This document shows positions 6,942 to 13,494 of a stretch of 16,352 nucleotides of DNA, in pieces (positions within the stretch are counted from its first letter, which is position 1; every line of letters begins with the position of its first letter). The DNA lies in the NCBI GenBank assembly GCA_016183075.1, contig JACPFH010000361.1, positions 8,171 to 24,522 on the forward strand. The letters run 5' to 3'. A program made the position numbers and the translations under genes. The notes under the pieces are model-generated. The model was not told the DNA's origin. It searched no databases and worked only from the letters and a program-made list of their open reading frames with translations. This DNA comes from Deltaproteobacteria bacterium. Its GTDB lineage: Bacteria > Desulfobacterota > Binatia > UBA9968.

Positions 6942-7823
6942 TCATGACTCCAGCGTCTTAAGCTTCTGCTGCGCTTTCAGCGCCTCCTCGGACTGGGGAT
7001 AACGACCGATGAGTTCCTGAAGGATGAGGCGCGCGTCGATCTTGTCGCCGAGCTCGGCAAAGGCGAATCCCAGCTTCAGGAGCGCCGCCGGCACTTTGTC
7101 CCCCTTAGGATACTTGCGGCGGACTGCGTCGAATTCCAGGATCGCCTGATCGAACTCCCGCAGGGCGTAGTGCCCCTCGCCGATCCAATATTGCGCGTTG
7201 TCCGCAAGGTCGCTCTCGGGATGCTTGTTGAGAAAGTCTTTGAAGCGAGCGATCGCCCCCCGAAAGTCCTTGCGCTCCATCAGCGCCAACGCCTCCTCGT
7301 ACCCCTTCTTCGCCAGCTCGTCCGCAGACAGCGTCGACGGCGGCCGGGCTGCGCCGGGCGGGGCCGCAGCCGCCGGGGGCGCCGGTTTCGCTCCCAGGAC
7401 AGCCTCGCGCAACGAACGCAACTCATCTTCCCGAGTCTTTAGCAGCGATGCCTGGAGTTTAAGCTCGCTGTCGAGCTTCGCCAGTCTAGACTCCAATTCT
7501 CGGATGCGCTGATCCCCGGCTCGGCTCGACTCGCCCAGATGCCGGTCAGTCTGAAACCGCACTTCCTCCATCTTCTCCCTCAACGCCCCGATCTCTCCCT
7601 GCGCCTGCTGGAGGTTGGCGCGCGTATCGGCCAGCGTCTCCCTTACGCGTTCGACCTCCTGGCGCAGAGCTATGGTCTCTTTTTGCAGGTCTTTTTGCAG
7701 GGTTACCTGCTCAAGGCGGATACGCCGTTGCTCCCTCTCGATCAGATCTACTTGTTGCGGAATCTGGCAGGCCGAAAGCGCCGCTCCCCCAACCACAAGG
7801 AGCAGCCCCGCGTACCGCATCAT
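6942..7823 (-). CDS. cpoB: CpoB/YbgF-type Tol-Pal coordinator, predicted lipoprotein
   Basis: The protein is 293 aa with three parts: a signal peptide with lipobox L-S-A-C (Cys19), a long charged region predicted as coiled coil (about 21-140), and a C-terminal TPR block (165-293) with three repeats, e.g. YEEALALMERKDFRGAI and AQYWIGEGHYALREF. A Pro/Ala-rich linker separates the coiled coil from the TPRs. E. coli CpoB is a soluble periplasmic trimer that links Tol to PBP1B during division; here the lipobox predicts membrane anchoring instead. The frame is open to 7919 within pal. ATG at 7823, or the adjacent ATG at 7820, is chosen because it begins the signal peptide and leaves a 35-nt gap after pal. 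The ribosome binding site is weak. It is the last gene of the tol-pal operon. Confidence 0.9.
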   Translation of the reverse strand: MMRYAGLLLVVGGAALSACQIPQQVDLIEREQRRIRLEQVTLQKDLQKETIALRQEVERVRETLADTRANLQQAQGEIGALREKMEEVRFQTDRHLGESSRAGDQRIRELESRLAKLDSELKLQASLLKTREDELRSLREAVLGAKPAPPAAAAPPGAARPPSTLSADELAKKGYEEALALMERKDFRGAIARFKDFLNKHPESDLADNAQYWIGEGHYALREFDQAILEFDAVRRKYPKGDKVPAALLKLGFAFAELGDKIDARLILQELIGRYPQSEEALKAQQKLKTLES

Positions 7824-7858
7824 AGGACGTGGAAGACTGAAGAGCCCGCCCTTTGATC

Positions 7859-8452
7859 TCAGGAGGCCGGCCTGGCGGGCAGGATTACAAAGCGAGCACG
7901 GCGATTCTTCTGCCAGCATCCCTCATTTTGCTCCCGGCATACCGGAACCTCTTCGCCGTAGCTGATCGTCGACAGGCGGCCCGCGGCGATGCCCAGACTC
8001 ACCAGGTAATCTTTCGCTGCTTGCGCCCGTTTGGCCCCGAGCGCCAGGTTATACTCATTCGTCCCGCGCTCATCGCAATGACCCTCGACCTCGACCCGCG
8101 CCGACGGATTAGCCTTCAGCCACTCGGCATTGCGCTTGAGGGTCTCCCTCGCGTCAGGGCGGAGATCGGAGCGGTCATAATCGAAATAGACTTCCTGCAG
8201 CGGGCTGGAAGCTGCAGTCCCCGGCTTTTCGCCCCGGCGCAGCGCTTCCAGGCTCGACTTTCCCGCTTCTTGTTTCCCCTCGCGCGCCCCCTTAGCCGCC
8301 TGCTCTTTCACCGCGCCCTGAGCCCCGGGGGATCCGGGCGCCGGCCCGGCGGCTCCCTGCGGCTTGGTCGTCGCTGGTGACGCGCAACCGGCAAGCACTA
8401 GAAAGCCGAGAACAATCAACCCCTGCCGTCCCGAACAAGGTCGGTGACTCAT
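7859..8452 (-). CDS. pal: Peptidoglycan-associated lipoprotein Pal
   Basis: The protein is 197 aa. A lipoprotein signal peptide ends in L-A-G-C (Cys23), followed by a low-complexity Ala/Gly/Lys linker (24-85) and an OmpA-like peptidoglycan-binding domain (about 86-192). That domain carries FDYDRSDLRPDA, GHCDERGTNEYN at 124-135, and L-A-L-G-A-K-R-A, whose Asp and Arg bind diaminopimelate in known Pal proteins. Pal anchors the outer membrane to the wall and is the partner of TolB. The ATG at 8452 is supported by AGGAGG 7 nt upstream; an 8-residue upstream extension in the same frame has no support. The linker is longer than in E. coli Pal. It follows tolB by 50 nt. Confidence 0.97.
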   Translation of the reverse strand: MSHRPCSGRQGLIVLGFLVLAGCASPATTKPQGAAGPAPGSPGAQGAVKEQAAKGAREGKQEAGKSSLEALRRGEKPGTAASSPLQEVYFDYDRSDLRPDARETLKRNAEWLKANPSARVEVEGHCDERGTNEYNLALGAKRAQAAKDYLVSLGIAAGRLSTISYGEEVPVCREQNEGCWQKNRRARFVILPARPAS

Positions 8453-8502
8453 CTTTTCTCCTCCTGGATCGTCCACTCACCTCTGCCGACTTTGGCGCGC
8501 CA

Positions 8503-9807
8503 TCAATCCAAGCGCGCAGACCATGACGGGTTTGTATCATCTCCCCCCGAGGCTGTCAATCTTTGTTGGTTTTCTCCGTTCGCCTGCATGATGTGAATCT
8601 GATAGCGTCCCCTGCGATTGGAGGTGAACAGGAGAAACCGACCGTCCGGAGACCACGACGGGTCCTCATTATCCCCCGAGTTCGAGGTCAACAACATCGG
8701 ATCCCCCCCTTTCGCGTCTATGCTGAAGATGTTGAACCGGCCCCCATGCCTTCCGGTGTAGGCGATCCGGTCGCCTTTCGGCGACCAGTCGGGCGATGTA
8801 TTGTAGCCGCCCGAAAAAGTGAGGCGGCGCGTTTTCCCGCCGGCAAGCTCCAGGAGGTAAATCTGCGGCGTCCCGCTGCGGTTGGAAACGAAGGCCAAGC
8901 GATTTCCATCCGGCGACCATGCAGGAGAGACATCGATACCCTTGTCCTCGGTAAGACGCCGCACGGTTTTCCCCGAGTGATCCAAGAGATAAATGTCCGT
9001 GTTCCCGTCGCGCTCTAAAGACACGGCGGCGAGGCGTCCGTCCGCAGACCACTTCCCGCCCAGGCTGCCGCGAGCGGAAAATTTCGCATCCTTACTGCTA
9101 AAGAGATCGAACAGGTAAAGGCTGGGGCTCCCTTCCTTATAGGAGATGTATAGGATCGACCGGCCATCCGGCGTCCAGGCGGGCGATAGGTTGATGGTCC
9201 GGTTATTGGTCAACTGCACCTTCTCACTGCCGTCGAGATGGGAGACATAGATCTCTTTGAAGCGGCCCCCGGCGGTCGATACGTAGGCAATCCTGCTGTC
9301 GAAGGCGCCGCGCACCCCGGTGAACTGGAAAATGATCTCGTCGGCAAACTTGTGGGCGATGCGCCGGAAATCTTTCGCCTTGCCCGTGTATCGCTTGCCG
9401 ACAACCTCCTTCGCCTGATAGACGTCGAACAGGCGCAATTCCACCACCAGATCCTCGCCTTGCGGGGCGAACCCGCCTTTGACCAACGCTTCGGCACCGA
9501 GAATGGACCAGTTGCGGAAATCGATGCTGCCAAGCGTAATCCCGCTGCGTTGAGGATCCTCCAAATAGGCGGAGCGGTCGAGCACGCGAAACCATCCCGA
9601 TAACGTCAGATCGCGGGCGATCGTATCGGCGATCCCGTCAGAAAACTGTTTTCCCTCCGCCCCCGAATCCAGGTTTTTGAGCGGCGAGACTGCAATGGGA
9701 TAGCGCTCGGCTCCAGGGCCCACGATGAGGCCGCGAACCTGCGCCTGGAGCGGCTGCGCGGCGAAACTAAAACAGACGAGAAAGAGCGCCAGGGCTCGTT
9801 CGAACAT
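8503..9807 (-). CDS. tolB: Periplasmic Tol-Pal protein TolB
   Basis: The protein is 434 aa, close to the E. coli length. A Sec signal peptide (about 1-22, ending P-L-Q-A before Q) leads to an N-terminal alpha/beta domain (about 30-165) and a six-bladed beta-propeller with repeated motifs such as SPAWTPDGRSILYIS, SPAWSPDGNRLAFVS, SPDWSPKGDRIAYTG and DPSWSPDGRFLLFTS. TolB binds Pal at the outer membrane and is displaced by TolA under the control of the inner-membrane TolQR motor. The ATG at 9807 begins the signal peptide directly. Only a run of G residues about 8 nt upstream serves as a Shine-Dalgarno. It starts 4 nt after the tolA stop, so coupling is likely. Confidence 0.97.
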   Translation of the reverse strand: MFERALALFLVCFSFAAQPLQAQVRGLIVGPGAERYPIAVSPLKNLDSGAEGKQFSDGIADTIARDLTLSGWFRVLDRSAYLEDPQRSGITLGSIDFRNWSILGAEALVKGGFAPQGEDLVVELRLFDVYQAKEVVGKRYTGKAKDFRRIAHKFADEIIFQFTGVRGAFDSRIAYVSTAGGRFKEIYVSHLDGSEKVQLTNNRTINLSPAWTPDGRSILYISYKEGSPSLYLFDLFSSKDAKFSARGSLGGKWSADGRLAAVSLERDGNTDIYLLDHSGKTVRRLTEDKGIDVSPAWSPDGNRLAFVSNRSGTPQIYLLELAGGKTRRLTFSGGYNTSPDWSPKGDRIAYTGRHGGRFNIFSIDAKGGDPMLLTSNSGDNEDPSWSPDGRFLLFTSNRRGRYQIHIMQANGENQQRLTASGGDDTNPSWSARLD

Positions 9808-9811
9808 AGGC

Positions 9812-10744
9812 TTAACCCCCGAGGTCTTTCGGGCGAAAGGTCAGCTCCACGTCCATAAATTCCTTCCGGTAATTCTCCGGCGGAGGAGGCAGCGGGCTCG
9901 CCTTGGCGACCGCGCGCATAACCGAATCATCGTAGGAAGGATCGCCCGAAGCGCGCAGGATTCTCAGACCCGCAATCTGACCGTTGTCCCGAATGCCGAA
10001 GCGAACGGTCACTTCCAGGTCGCCCCTCTTTCCCACCCACGTCCACCGATCCCGGATCAGGCGCAGCATCTGGTTGCGATAGACCAAAAACTCAAAAGCC
10101 TTAACAATCCCTCCGCCGCTGCCGCCCGAGCCCGGAGCCGCCGCGCCGACGCCCTCCCCGGGACCCGCGCTCATGGGTTGTTTTTCCGCTTTCGCCAGCG
10201 CCTCCTTGCCCGCTTCGGCTTTCCTGCTCGCTTCCGCGCGCTCCCGCGCCCGATCTACGGCCGCCTGGATCAGTTTTTCCCGCACGCTCCCGGGCAAACT
10301 TTCGGCCGGCTGAGCTTCCTCTTTAACTTTTGGTTTGGCCTTCTCCGATTTCACGATCTCCCGCATTGCGGCGGGCCTCTCCACGGGCTTGCTTTCTTCC
10401 TTTTTAGGAGCCGCCTTTTTCGCCGGCTCTTGGACTACGACCTCTTTTTTTGCCGTTTCTTTCTTTGCCGGCTCCTTTCTCACCGGCTCGGCCTTAACTT
10501 TTTCCGCTTTCTTCTTCTGCCCGCGCTGCAGCTCGGTTCCAAGAACCGTTCCACCCAGTTTCTCCCCGCCCACCAGCTCTACCGTATAAACGGGATAGGC
10601 GGGCATCTTGCGCGCGGGTAAGTGCGGCACGACCCACAGAGTCCAGATCAAGCCCGCGTGGAGAACACCGGAATAAACGATACACTTCCACAGCAGTGAA
10701 CCGCTCTCGTCGAAAGAAAAAAGAGGGGGACGACTCTTCGCCAT
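9812..10744 (-). CDS. tolA: TolA, TonB-like energy transducer of the Tol-Pal system
   Basis: The protein is 310 aa. A short cytoplasmic N-terminus and a transmembrane helix (about 21-40) contain S25-x-x-x-H29, matching the Ser-His pair of E. coli TolA (Ser18, His22) that contacts TolQR. A long Lys/Glu/Ala/Pro-rich region (about 76-210) is the periplasm-spanning stalk, followed by a Gly-rich hinge. A TonB/TolA C-terminal domain (about 218-305) carries VRFGIRDNGQIAGLRI, SGDPSYDDSVMRAV and ASPLPPPPENY. It transmits proton-motive force from TolQR to TolB-Pal. TonB is the alternative, but operon position identifies it as TolA. The start codon directly abuts the tolR stop (TAG-ATG). Confidence 0.93.
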   Translation of the reverse strand: MAKSRPPLFSFDESGSLLWKCIVYSGVLHAGLIWTLWVVPHLPARKMPAYPVYTVELVGGEKLGGTVLGTELQRGQKKKAEKVKAEPVRKEPAKKETAKKEVVVQEPAKKAAPKKEESKPVERPAAMREIVKSEKAKPKVKEEAQPAESLPGSVREKLIQAAVDRARERAEASRKAEAGKEALAKAEKQPMSAGPGEGVGAAAPGSGGSGGGIVKAFEFLVYRNQMLRLIRDRWTWVGKRGDLEVTVRFGIRDNGQIAGLRILRASGDPSYDDSVMRAVAKASPLPPPPENYRKEFMDVELTFRPKDLGG

Positions 10745-11167
10745 CTAGTTCTCTTGCGATTCAGGCCGGGTCACCATGCCCAGCTTTTCGACCCCTGCTT
10801 CCTTGATCTGCGCGATAGTTTTTACCACGATCCCGTAGCGAACATCCTGATCTGCGCGCAGATAAACCTCCCTGCCGGGTTGGAGTTTCCGAATCGCGCG
10901 CAGCTTCTGCCCCAACTGGGAGAGGGTCACCTGGTTGTCATTAAGATAGATTCGTCCATTACGCGCAATGGCCACCACCAACTGCTCCTCCTTGCCCACA
11001 AGCGCTCCAGCTCGGGTTTGGGGAAGGTTCACCTGGACGCCCTGCTGGATAATGGGCGCGGTGATCATGAAGATGACAAGGAGCACAAGCATGATATCCA
11101 CCAAGGGAACGACGTTGATTTGCGCCATCGCGGTCCCGCGACCCGACGAGGAATTGTCAAAAGCCAT
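10745..11167 (-). CDS. tolR: Inner-membrane proton channel protein TolR
   Basis: The protein is 140 aa, of the ExbD/TolR family. It has a short cytoplasmic N-terminus, then a single transmembrane helix (about 21-38) reading N-V-V-P-L-V-D-I-M-L-V-L-L-V-I-F, and a periplasmic domain ending near 130. Asp24 in the helix corresponds to E. coli TolR Asp23, which carries protons. The TAPIIQQGVQVNLPQ segment and the EVYLRADQDVRYG stretch are typical. The ATG at 11167 has GGAGGAG at good spacing; an upstream in-frame extension to 11185 is not supported. It works with TolQ to energise TolA. It ends directly at the tolA start codon. Confidence 0.96.
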   Translation of the reverse strand: MAFDNSSSGRGTAMAQINVVPLVDIMLVLLVIFMITAPIIQQGVQVNLPQTRAGALVGKEEQLVVAIARNGRIYLNDNQVTLSQLGQKLRAIRKLQPGREVYLRADQDVRYGIVVKTIAQIKEAGVEKLGMVTRPESQEN

Positions 11168-11188
11168 AACGTCTCCTCCGCTCACCGG

Positions 11189-11237
11189 CTCTCCGTTTCC
11201 CCCTGTCGCCGAATCGGGGATGGGGAGAAACGGAGAG
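11189..11237 (-). other. Strong inter-cistronic hairpin between tolQ and tolR
   Basis: The 81-nt gap between tolQ and tolR holds an inverted repeat: CTCTCCGTTTC (11189-11199) and GAAACGGAGAG (11227-11237), 11 bp perfect. It is extended past a single bulged base by CCCC (11200-11203) with GGGG (11222-11225), leaving an 18-nt loop. The stem ends 21 nt before the tolR ATG and just before its GGAGGAG. No T run follows, so it is not a classic intrinsic terminator. It may set the tolQ/tolR mRNA stability or expression ratio, or act as a processing site. Confidence 0.6.
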
Positions 11238-11248
11238 GGGGCGACCGC

Positions 11249-11989
11249 CTATTTCAAGAAATGCCGTTCGGCGATATTCAGAAATTCGTGCGAGAAATTG
11301 TCCATGTCCGCGGCCAGAACCCTGATTCTCTGAACAAAGTGGTTGTACGCCATCACCGCCGGGATGGCTGCCGCCAGACCCATGGCCGTAGCAATCAGGG
11401 CCTCGGCGATTCCCGGCGCCACAGCCTGAATACTCGATGAGTGAGTTACACTGAGCCCGCGGAATGCGTTCATTATGCCCCACACCGTGCCGAACAGGCC
11501 GATGAAAGGAGTCGTGCTCGCCGTCGTGGCTAAAAACGTCAGCGACTTTTCCAGCTTCGTGATTTCCACGCTCGTGGCCCGCTTCATCGCGCGGGTCACG
11601 TTATCCACCCCGCCGAGATCGGTGTTGAAACCCTCGCTTTGGGCCGACTCCTTCTTGCTGCGCGAGACCCGGACCAGCTCCTCGTAACCGGCGCGAAACA
11701 CCTGGGCCACGGGGCTCAATTTTAGTTCCCGGCTGGCATCGTGAATGGACGACAGATTGCGGCTGTCCCAGAAAATCTCGATGAACCTCTCCGACTCGTT
11801 CTTGGCGGTTCGGACCTGCCGGAATTTGTAAAAAATAATGCCCCAACTGACCACGGAAAACAAAATCAGGACATAAAGCACCACCTGGACGAGCGGCCCG
11901 GAACCCCTCACCAAATCCAAGATTCCCTGCTGCGGTGTCAACGTCAGCTCGGGTTGGGCCAGCACCTGAAGCAACCAAATGGAGAGCAT
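11249..11989 (-). CDS. tolQ: Inner-membrane proton channel protein TolQ
   Basis: The protein is 246 aa, of the ExbB/TolQ/MotA family. Three transmembrane helices are visible: about 32-55 (VVLYVLILFSVVSWGIIFY), 152-175 (including STTPFIGLFGTVWGIMNAF, the family's most conserved stretch), and 193-217 (IAEALIATAMGLAAAIPAV). The large loop between helices one and two is cytoplasmic. It forms the motor with TolR. The frame extends to a TTG at 12043, but that codon overlaps the candidate promoter. The ATG at 11989 gives the usual short N-terminus, with a weak ribosome binding site. It is the first gene of tolQ-tolR-tolA-tolB-pal-cpoB, transcribed away from tpiA. Confidence 0.96.
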   Translation of the reverse strand: MLSIWLLQVLAQPELTLTPQQGILDLVRGSGPLVQVVLYVLILFSVVSWGIIFYKFRQVRTAKNESERFIEIFWDSRNLSSIHDASRELKLSPVAQVFRAGYEELVRVSRSKKESAQSEGFNTDLGGVDNVTRAMKRATSVEITKLEKSLTFLATTASTTPFIGLFGTVWGIMNAFRGLSVTHSSSIQAVAPGIAEALIATAMGLAAAIPAVMAYNHFVQRIRVLAADMDNFSHEFLNIAERHFLK

Positions 11990-12014
11990 CACGGAGTCCG
12001 ATGGATCAATTGAA

Positions 12015-12043
12015 AAAGTATTATAATCCGTGTATTTAGTCAA
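12015..12043 (-). promoter_or_regulatory. Candidate sigma-70 promoter for the tol-pal operon
   Basis: On the minus strand TTGACT (12038-12043) and TACTTT (12015-12020) are separated by exactly 17 bp of AT-rich sequence. The predicted start near 12008 gives a leader of about 20 nt before the tolQ ATG at 11989. The element overlaps the tpiA promoter on the other strand. Confidence 0.5.
12022..12027 (+). promoter_or_regulatory. Consensus -10 box for tpiA-secG
   Basis: A perfect TATAAT lies 40 nt upstream of the tpiA ATG, in the 77-nt divergent gap. No good -35 exists 15-19 bp upstream, so it may need an activator or be a weak promoter. It falls inside the spacer of the leftward tolQ promoter. 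Confidence 0.4.
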
Positions 12044-12066
12044 ATGGGCATGGCCGAGAAGCGATT

Positions 12067-12840
12067 ATGAGACCTCCACTTGTCGTCGGCAATTGGAAAA
12101 TGCACGGGGCCCAAACCCAAGCTTCGACCCTGGCGCGCGCCATACGGCGCGGCGTAAAGAGCTTCCGGCGCGTCGAGGTCGCTCTCGCGCCTCCTTTCAC
12201 TGCGCTCGGCACGGTCGGCAAGATCATCCAAGGAAGCCGGGTCGAACTGGCCGGCCAAAACGTTTACTGGGAAAACGAAGGCGCTTTCACGGGCGAGGTG
12301 AGCCCGACGATGCTCCGCGCGCTGGGGTGCAGGTTCGTGATCGTGGGCCACTCGGAGAGGCGGCGCCTTTTCAACGAAGGCGACGAGGCGATCGCAAAGA
12401 AGATGCTTGCCTCCGTGCGCGCCGGTCTTAGGCCGATCCTGTGTATTGGAGAAACGCTGGCGGAGCGACAGAAGCGTCTCACCTACCGGATCCTTTCCCG
12501 CCAATTGCGCGCCGGATTGAAGGGGTTAGGCAAAAATGGTATAGAAACCTTCGAAGTTGCCTATGAGCCCGTCTGGGCGATCGGCACGGGCCGCAATGCC
12601 TCGCCGGAGCAAGTAAGTGAGGCGCACCGCTGGATTCGGGGCATGCTCGGGACGCTCTGCGGCAAAAAAGTGGCCAAGGAGATCCGCATTCTCTATGGCG
12701 GCAGCGTGCGCCCGGATAACGCGCCGCAATTAGCTGCGACCGAAGAGGTCAACGGATCGCTCGTAGGCGGGGCGAGTCTGAGGGCGCCCGATTTTTTGCG
12801 GATTATCCGCTCCTTTGCTTCGCCATCAGCTAGACAATGA
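12067..12840 (+). CDS. tpiA: Triose-phosphate isomerase
   Basis: The protein is 257 aa, the normal TIM-barrel length. It interconverts dihydroxyacetone phosphate and glyceraldehyde 3-phosphate in glycolysis and gluconeogenesis. Active-site residues are all present: Asn9 and Lys11 in GNWKM, His95 in VGHSERR, and Glu167 in AYEPVWAIGTG (the last residues form the mobile loop 6). The phosphate loops YGGSVRP and GGASL follow. The segment after CIGETLAER reads Q-K-R-L-T where most relatives have x-x-G-x-T, a minor deviation away from the catalytic residues. The ATG at 12067 gives the expected N-terminus but only a weak Shine-Dalgarno (GAGAAG). It is divergent from tolQ and overlaps secG by 4 nt. 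Confidence 0.98.
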   Translation: MRPPLVVGNWKMHGAQTQASTLARAIRRGVKSFRRVEVALAPPFTALGTVGKIIQGSRVELAGQNVYWENEGAFTGEVSPTMLRALGCRFVIVGHSERRRLFNEGDEAIAKKMLASVRAGLRPILCIGETLAERQKRLTYRILSRQLRAGLKGLGKNGIETFEVAYEPVWAIGTGRNASPEQVSEAHRWIRGMLGTLCGKKVAKEIRILYGGSVRPDNAPQLAATEEVNGSLVGGASLRAPDFLRIIRSFASPSARQ

Positions 12841-13223
12841 TTACTCTGGTGACCGTTGTACATATCCTGGTGAGCATCGGCTTGATTTTGGTCGTGCTCC
12901 TCCAGACCGGAAAGGGCGCCGACATCGGCGCCGTCTTCGGCGGCTCGAGCTCGACCATCTTCGGCAGCAGCGGCGCAGGAAACTTTCTGACCCGCTTGAC
13001 CACCGGGATGGCGATCGTGTTTATGCTAACGTCCCTCACCTTGGGCTATTTCTCCGGCAAAAAGCCCTCCGCGAGCATTTTTGATCGCAGCAGCCCCGGG
13101 GTAGAACAGCCCGCGCAGAAAGCGACAGGCCAACAGCCTCAGGGGCAACCGGCTCCGTCTCAAGCTCCGTCGTCGAGCCCCCAGCCGCAGCCGCCACAAC
13201 CACAACAACCCAAAACCCCCTAA
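12837..13223 (+). CDS. secG: Preprotein translocase subunit SecG
   Basis: SecG is the small SecYEG subunit that assists SecA-driven export. The 128-aa protein has two transmembrane helices (about 2-22 and 53-72). Between them is the family's conserved cytoplasmic loop: LLQTGKGADIGAVFGG, then a Ser/Thr-rich stretch and GSSGAGNFLTR. After FSGKKPS there is a low-complexity Pro/Gln/Ser-rich tail of about 50 residues, commonly variable in this family. The start overlaps the tpiA stop as ATGA, so the two are translationally coupled. tpiA-secG is a common pairing. Confidence 0.96.
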   Translation: MITLVTVVHILVSIGLILVVLLQTGKGADIGAVFGGSSSTIFGSSGAGNFLTRLTTGMAIVFMLTSLTLGYFSGKKPSASIFDRSSPGVEQPAQKATGQQPQGQPAPSQAPSSSPQPQPPQPQQPKTP

Positions 13224-13248
13224 AGAGAAGGCGGAAGGCTTGGGGCCC

Positions 13249-13320
13249 TTGAACGATTTGAACAATTTGAACGTTTTGAACGGATGGGTTCAAGCCGTTC
13301 AACCGCTTCGCTCCGTTCAA
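13249..13320. repeat. TTGAACnnn 9-bp tandem repeats with inverted partners
   Basis: Four consecutive 9-bp units start with TTGAAC: TTGAACGAT, TTGAACAAT, TTGAACGTT and TTGAACGGA (13249-13284). They are followed by three copies in the opposite orientation as GTTCAA (13288-13293, 13297-13302, 13315-13320). TTGAACGG (13276-13283) pairs perfectly with CCGTTCAA (13295-13302) over 8 bp with an 11-nt loop. The cluster begins 25 nt after the secG stop and ends 36 nt before tRNA-Leu. It could act as a transcription terminator, a protein-binding array or a dispersed intergenic repeat; the sequence does not decide which. Confidence 0.75.
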
Positions 13321-13356
13321 CGACTATTGCCTCCTTCCTGTTGCCTTGGAAAACGT

Positions 13357-13443
13357 GCGAGGATGGCGGAATCGGCAGACGCGCTAGTTTGAGGGGCTAG
13401 TGCCAGAGATGGCGTGGGGGTTCAAATCCCCCTCCTCGCACCA
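13357..13443 (+). tRNA. tRNA-Leu (anticodon GAG)
   Basis: A complete cloverleaf folds: acceptor GCGAGGA (13357-13363) with TCCTCGC (13433-13439), D arm, and anticodon stem CTAGT (13384-13388) with GCTAG (13396-13400) around loop TTGAGGG. The anticodon is GAG at 13391-13393, reading CUC and CUU. A long class-II variable arm (TGCCAGAGATGGCG region), typical of tRNA-Leu, is followed by the T arm GGGGG-TTCAAAT-CCCCC. The discriminator is A (13440), and the CCA end (13441-13443) is encoded in the DNA. No intron is seen. Confidence 0.97.
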
Positions 13444-13494
13444 CAACATAATTCCCTGTCTCATGCGTCGACGCTCTCCACGGCCGGCGGAGAA

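Noticed and set aside
9725..10621. 298-codon open frame on the plus strand
   Set aside because: It is antisense to tolA and the tolB start; the Arg/Phe/Leu-rich composition comes from the reverse of the Lys/Glu/Ala stalk.
11990..12043. TolQ start at the TTG at 12043
   Set aside because: It overlaps the candidate -35 box, has no ribosome binding site and adds residues not typical of TolQ.
13249..13320. Possible CRISPR array
   Set aside because: Units are only 9 bp with no unique spacers, half are inverted, and there are no cas genes.
13036..13320. Minus-strand frame repeating V-Q-I-V-Q-I-V-Q
   Set aside because: The peptide repeat is only the translation of the 9-bp TTGAACnnn DNA repeats, and the rest is antisense to secG.
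13414..13494. Longer N-terminus for the histidine kinase
   Set aside because: The extension starts inside the tRNA T arm; translation from within a tRNA is not credible, and the ATG at 13495 precedes the PAS domain normally.
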